From NCBI GenBank assembly GCA_031310005.1, contig CM062381.1, forward strand, positions 1,922,001-1,986,000: DNA of 64,000 nt. Reading direction: 5' to 3'. Numbering within the stretch: the stretch's first letter is position 1; every line of letters starts with the position of its first letter. The notes beneath the pieces were generated by a model, which did not search any database, was not told the DNA's origin, and saw only the letters and a list, made by a program, of their open reading frames with translations. This DNA comes from Dactylellina haptotyla. Lineage: Eukaryota; Ascomycota; Orbiliomycetes; Orbiliales; Orbiliaceae. Shown in pieces: positions 59,101 to 64,000 of the stretch. The position numbers and the translations under genes were made by a program.

Positions 59101-59786
59101 AGAAAAGAAATGCACAGGAAATTAGTCCAAGCCAATAAGCATGCGTCAGATCCGGCAGGACCATTACCTAGCAATTTCTCGCCGCCGAAAGTCAAAAAGG
59201 ATGAGCTCAATGACAGGGGGAAAAGGGAAAAAAAAAAAAAAAGAACTATATTCAATGGTAAAAAATTGGCGTAAAAAGAAAAAGTAGCACTAAGAGAGTA
59301 AATCCCCCCAACAGCTTAGGTGGGTAGCAGGAAATAGTAGGAGGAGAGAGATGAAGAGAGAGCTTCCTCATCAACGCATGCACATGCAAGACCGCTTTTG
59401 ACGACTGGAATGTTGGTTTTTGTCGGTTAGGTTGTTCAACTTCAGCAACTTACCTGTCCTAACTGGGCTGCTGTCTGCAGGTTCTCTTCTAACTCAGATA
59501 ACACTGAGATATTCTTGTCCCTAGCTTCACAGCTCTTCTGGCCACAGCAGCAGTGTACTTCGTGCGCTGGACTGTGAGCCCGTTCCCCAATATCCGCTGA
59601 CGAAATAGCACCACTACCCCGACCGTCGAACGAAGAGGCAGCTGTCGATGTGTTATAGGTAGATGAGTACTGTCGTTCGCGGTCCAGGAGGATGTTCCTT
59701 GTGTATTCGGTAATGGCGTCCAAGCTTGTTCGGTCGTTGAAAGTGCGAGAGTGTAGGATTCTCCGAGGGCCGCTGGGTGATGACAT
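56103..59786 (-). CDS. Coiled-coil protein with CC1-box-like motif, possible dynein adaptor
   Basis: Exons 59786-59454, 58172-58035 and 57902-56103 (756 residues), all joined in phase 0. Residues 1-85 are Ser-rich and carry a CCCGQKSC cluster. Coiled coil runs from about 92 to 350 (ELEENLQTAAQLGQ/ALLRQADE, then EEQNKHLEVQNTL and long heptads). The rest is Ser/Pro-rich and disordered, with ELHVHHHHHV, basic clusters, and a short hydrophobic/basic patch GSWFWNKFGAG. AAxxG followed by LL inside a leading coiled coil is the CC1 box by which BICD, TRAK/HAP1 and Spindly bind the dynein light intermediate chain; I infer that role and cannot confirm it. I see no BICD-like C-terminal cargo domain. The protein looks conserved in fungi but I know of no assigned function. 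The first intron is 1281 nt, far longer than any other here. Confidence 0.72.
58173..59453 (-). other. 1.28-kb intron with in-frame alternative start
   Basis: Donor GTAAGT follows the Gln codon of AAQLGQ and acceptor TTTTCCAG precedes ALLRQ. An ATG at 58238 opens a frame (MRLRDPNLRG...) that runs through the acceptor into exon 2. Homopolymer A tracts near 58330 and 59229 and AT-rich sequence fit an internal promoter. Extra exons inside cannot be excluded. Confidence 0.55.
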
Positions 59787-62700
59787 GACGATACTTTTGG
59801 TTTATATCAGAGGTCACCCGCTTTCTGTCCTTTTGTTCGAACCGTCCCTTTGCTGCTGCTTGCTGCGCGGTCCTACTGAGGTTGCGAATGTGCGTTCCGG
59901 CGATTCGGGTTTGCCTGCTGAGTGTTGAAACGAAGGGCGAGCGCGGCGACGGGTTATTATGCGGGTTTTGCGTATCCCGAGGTAGGGTGTCACTCGAGAT
60001 TTGTAGGAGTCTGATGAGGATCTCCGGATTGTGTGTGTAGCGCGAGAAAGCAATAGGAAGGAGCTGTAGCTTGCCTGGCCGACAGCTAAGCTTCGTCCCA
60101 GCAGGTCGGTCTTCTTTCCCCGTTCTCCTGGAGTAGTAACGAGGAGCTGTCGATGGCGAATGAAAGCAAGGGCGCTTTAGCTGAGAGGGAGGGAGGGAGC
60201 GGGCGAGCGAAAGGATAGAGAGGCAGAGAGAGGCCTTTGGAGATGTCGTAATGCTGCAGCGGAATAATCAGCACGTGTGCGGTTGGAGGATAAAATGCTG
60301 CAGCAGCGTCCAGGCCAAGCAATGTGTCTGTCTACAGGACTGAAGGTATGTATTTTTCCTCTCCTGGGAAATTAGGAGAAGTCGAGGTTTTATTCACGGG
60401 TCCTGAAGTCTTTCGTTCTTGGTCCTTGGTTCTGTGTATCTCTCCGAATTCCCTGTCCCAGAAGCTTGAATTCAAAGAAAGTGCTTTTTTTTCTTCTTTT
60501 TACAACTTGTTCCTGGTCTTTGTGACCGGGTTGGGGGATGCGAAATGGCTGGAGAGGCTCGTTTCTCCTGGCTGGTCCGCCGGCTAGGATGAAGCGGGAA
60601 TAGCTGGGTGACAGGTGATTTGGTGCGGTTGGGCTCCACCAGCTCAAGCTCCCTCAAAACGGTATGTCGGGGATTTCCCTCGCAAAGGGGCAGCGGTACA
60701 TCTGCGCAGGTACCGGCAGACGACGTTTGGAGGTAGCTATGTGGATGTATCGAGCAAAGGAGAAAGGAGGCAAAAGCGCATCTGTTCGCGATGGTTCCAA
60801 GCGCAGGTTTATTCAGCATTGAAGCTGCAGCTGCGTCATCCTCGCCGGCTAGCCATGCTATTGGAGCATTTCGAACAGACAGATCCGTTGCATCGAGCAT
60901 CCGTGATGTTCACATGCCGCAGCAGACCCAATCGAACAGAACCGACTATCCAGTCGCAGCGAGGCTTCTCCATGCAGGCGACCTAAAACGAACACCGGCG
61001 CCCTTTCCATGCCGCCGGTGGTGCTGGCTCTGGTTCCTCGGACGAAGAAATGCGGTTGGCTGGGGCCGGCGGATGTGTTGAGCGAGGTTCGCTTTGCTCG
61101 CCGTCGCCAAACCATCCCGAACTCAGCAGGTTCGAGTTCTGCTTCGCTGGAACGGCGCCCAACGGCAGCCATGGATGCCGCTGTCGAAGCCCAAACCCAG
61201 GCTGATGTACATACACGCCCACGTACAAGTTCTCAACCGTGTGATCCGTGTGATTATATATGGCCGTTGGGGGTGGGAACCGGTCGTACGTCCGATTGAT
61301 CGATTGAGCAATGCAATGCGCATGCACTCGAGCAAAATATGTGAAGTGTATATATCTCGCATCCATCGCTATCGCGTCGTGTCACGTTGCCGGCCAACCG
61401 TATAATATTCTTATTTTTAGGCATGAATCTCAGCAATAGCGCGATACACCTGTGGTGGTATCGTCAACCCGCATGTACCAGCGGGTTCCAATGCAATGCC
61501 CCCGATAAATGGTCAACCACTCTCGCTACGTATGGGTTGCATATATGGGCATCTTATATTGTCTTCATCGTATGCTATTCCAATTGCAATGACAATGATA
61601 TGCCACCATTTCCAGCCCTATGTTATTTGCAGTATAATAATATATCAATAATACGTAGTGCACCAACCTGCGGTGGGGGGGTGGCCGGAGTTGGCCGCCA
61701 GCAGCAATTCAAGATCGAGTGGAACGCGAAAATTAAGGTTGTTTCGATTAAGCCTCATGCTGGGTTGAAACACCGTCACTCTCGACTTCGTCTGACTGCA
61801 TCGGATTTCTCTTGGCCTCGCAAGACAACGATTTGGGGCTGAAGCCTTTCCTTCAATTGGTCCTGTGCATCTGGTTTTTCTTTGACGAGCAGGGACGGAT
61901 ATGGTGGGGTGTAATCAGATTCAAAGCCAAAGCCGCAAATCCGCCTTCCCAGTCGCCTACCCTTAATTTCGCTTCATGAAGATGTCCACTCTCCCTTCGG
62001 GCCTCCTCCTCACCAGGCTAATTGGCTCCGAGCACATCGAGTTGCCTCTATAACGTGATCGCGGTGGGGATGCATATTAAGGTTGCTTCGCCTCCCTTGC
62101 AAGACACAATCAATCCGATCCAACAGCAAGACTTGGGAATTCTTGTTTTGACGCTCCCTCCACACACACACTCATTCACCGCAGTTGCTGTATTGTTCGC
62201 GTTATTATTCACCGCTTACCGTCGAGTTGTACCGCTTCCGTCATAGTATCTTGGGGGAAGTTTCGGCTGCAGTTCATCACTCGTTTCGACATTCTCTTTG
62301 CTGACCGACAAGTCGACATTTGCAGCGCTGCACGTCGGCGTCCTTTTTTTCATTATTACCCACCTTCCTTATTATTGCAATCGCCAGGTTTCCAGCACTC
62401 TCTTTCTCTCTTTCCCATTTCTTCTTTAAAATATTAGCCGTCCTCTTTCTCCTGGGTACCTTTCTCGCCAATCTGTCTGGAACCGACCGTTCTTGGATTG
62501 ATCAGGCAAATATTTTCCTCGGTGGAATATTCGAAATCTGAAATTCCTTCCCAGAGAAACATTCCCTGAAGAGGCGCAGGTTTCCCTCCCCGCATACACT
62601 ACCAGGCCCTTTGATAAAGGGCTTTCCTCTTAGCGTAAGTCCAGACTGTTCTCGTCGTTATTCAGAAATTCAGAATTCAGCCCTGCAGGCTACCTCGAAG

Positions 62701-63200
62701 GCTCCCCCATCGATGCGCTCCTTCCACAGCAGTAGCAACAGCGGCGTTTGCGCTTGAAACCCCACCTGATTGCACTGCATTCTGCATCGCCACCGTCGAG
62801 TCTTGCCCCCCGCTTGGCGAGAGAACTGACCTCATCGGCGCATAGCATATCTGATCGCTGCAGGTCGGGCTTTATCTCGCGCGATTGTGCCGTCTGCTGT
62901 GCTGTTCTCTGCTGTGCTCTGCTGCAGCTGTGCGTGTGTGCTATTGCTTGTATTTAACAGGCCAGCCGTCATTTCCCGCTTTTCGTCCAGCCTTCTCTCG
63001 CACTCCCACTTGCAACAACAACACCTCTCCCTCCCTCCCTCCCTTTTCAACACATCGGTCCCCATCGCCAGCACCACCTGGTCCCGGCGATATCGTAGTA
63101 GTAACACTCGTTCCTGAAAGGATATTAGAACAACCAGACTTCACCGTAGAATTTTTATCACAGGCCGCCTTCCACAAGGCGCCTTTGTAAATCCTTTACC
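59787..63200. other. 3.4-kb divergent region
   Basis: It holds the promoter and GC-rich leader of the coiled-coil gene on the left, and on the right (about 62300-63200) a CT-rich leader for the secreted repeat protein. Open frames on both strands up to 151 codons are not protein-like. No RNA gene was recognised. Confidence 0.5.
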
Positions 63201-64000
63201 ATGAAGTACAGTATACTCCACGCTGCGGCGACAACAGTCTTCCTCACATCGCTCTCTCAATTTCCCGGTGTATCCGCAATCGAGCCAGCGCCCGTCCACG
63301 CCCGGGCCATCGCCCACATCCAGCCTCTCGACGATGCGGAGAGTGTTTCTGAACGTATCCACTTTGGCAAGCGGGCGATCAAGCACGACAAGCCCCTAGA
63401 CGACGCCGAAGAGGTTGCGCACAGAATAACATTCGGAGCCATAAAGCACGTTCAACCGCTCTCCGACGCGGAGGACGTAGCGCACCGGGTCACCTTCGAC
63501 AAGAGGGGCGAGGTTGAAGAGAAGCGAGCGGTCGCCCATATCCAACAACTCGACGACGCGGCAGATGTCGCCGAACGAATTCATTTCAAACCATTGGAGA
63601 AGAGAAAGGGTGGTGGAGGTGGTGGTAAGAGCGGTGGCGGCGGTGGTAGTGGTGGAAAATCATCTAGCGGAGGTAAGAGTTCATCCGGCGGAGGGAAGAC
63701 CAAGTCTTCAGGTGGTAAAACTTCATCAGGTGGTTCTTCAGGTGGCAAAAGTAGCAGCAGCAGCGGCAAGAACAACAAGGGATATAAGACCTATGGCGGC
63801 AGGTACGGCGGCGGGTCTACTTCTGGGTAAGTTTTATATTATAATCTTGAAAACGCTGAAACGGATGTATATGTTAATATAGCCGGTGAATAGATACAAA
63901 GCTGGAGGGAGATCCCCACTAGGACTGGTCCCATTCTTGCTCCCACTCGCAGCTGTCGCGCTCATCTTCCCTGGTCTCTGGCTTTACAGCGTCTACAGCT
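63201..64000 (+). CDS. Secreted kexin-repeat precursor protein with C-terminal hydrophobic anchor (3' end outside window)
   Basis: Exon 1 is 63201-63826, and exon 2 starts at 63894 after a 67-nt phase-2 intron and runs off the window. Residues 1-26 form a signal peptide (hydrophobic core TTVFLTSLSQF, likely cut after GVSA). Residues 36-135 hold four copies of a 21-26-residue repeat fitting HxQxLxDAxxVxxRxxF; three end in Lys-Arg, a kexin (Kex2) site, and a short GEVEEKR spacer precedes the fourth. Residues 136-208 are almost only Gly, Ser and Lys. Exon 2 adds a hydrophobic helix (about 218-240, LGLVPFLLPLAAVALIFPG). The layout matches Kex2-processed repeat proteins of fungi, whose products include dikaritin-type peptides, pheromones and repellents. 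The core lacks the Tyr-Xaa-Ile pattern of dikaritins, and the flanking genes are unseen. No homologue is recognised. Confidence 0.8.
63306..63605 (+). repeat. Four in-frame repeats encoding a candidate peptide core
   Basis: Units are 63306-63374, 63375-63437, 63438-63506 and 63528-63605. All share DA, V, R and F at fixed spacing. Units 1, 3 and 4 end in a Lys-Arg pair; unit 2 ends TFG and runs straight into unit 3. Confidence 0.88.

Noticed and set aside
63201-64000. Dikaritin (ustiloxin-type) RiPP precursor
   Set aside because: The repeats lack the Tyr-Xaa-Ile core, and no UstYa-type gene is in the window. Only the broader Kex2-repeat class is supported.

Overview
The window is nuclear DNA of a filamentous ascomycete (Pezizomycotina). 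Protein-coding genes carry short introns, mostly 52-130 nt, with GTANGT-like donors and CTAAC-type branch points. The gene set is typically fungal: a NoxA-type NADPH oxidase, a Boi-type SH3/SAM/PH protein, a DUF7727 membrane protein, Mrd1 and a Ris1/Uls1-type SNF2 protein. I cannot place it below Pezizomycotina. Several intergenic gaps reach 4.8-5.2 kb, which is loose packing for this group. I see no transposon, rRNA or convincing tRNA gene.

Layout from left to right: 3' part of MRD1 (+, cut by the window edge); a DH-PH RhoGEF (-); the proteasome assembly chaperone NAS2 (+); the Ran GTPase (+); an arrestin-like adaptor with a PY motif (-); a gap holding an orphan promoter-like element; a MIZ/SP-RING protein, probably a SUMO ligase (-); a 5.1-kb gap; a Boi-family polarity protein (+); a GFA/CENP-V zinc protein (-); a Ris1/Uls1-like SNF2-RING translocase with SUMO-interacting motifs (+); noxA (-); a 5.2-kb gap; a DUF7727 membrane protein (+); the ubiquilin Dsk2 (+); a coiled-coil protein with a possible dynein-adaptor CC1 box (-); and, at the right edge, a secreted repeat protein with kexin sites (+, cut by the window edge).

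Three functional themes recur, although nothing suggests a physical cluster. The first is ubiquitin/SUMO and proteasome work (NAS2, Dsk2, the SP-RING protein, the SNF2-RING protein, and the arrestin as a ubiquitin-ligase adaptor). The second is polarised growth and trafficking (RhoGEF, Boi, NoxA, the coiled-coil protein). The third is nuclear and nucleolar housekeeping (Mrd1, Ran).

Gene models were spliced by eye. Nearly all have phase-consistent GT-AG junctions and a total length divisible by three. The exception is Ran, where two introns seem to use GC donors. The strongest candidates for something undescribed are the kexin-repeat precursor at 63201-64000 and the coiled-coil gene at 56103-59786. 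In the latter, a 1.28-kb intron splits the presumed dynein-binding motif, and an in-frame internal ATG could give an isoform without it.
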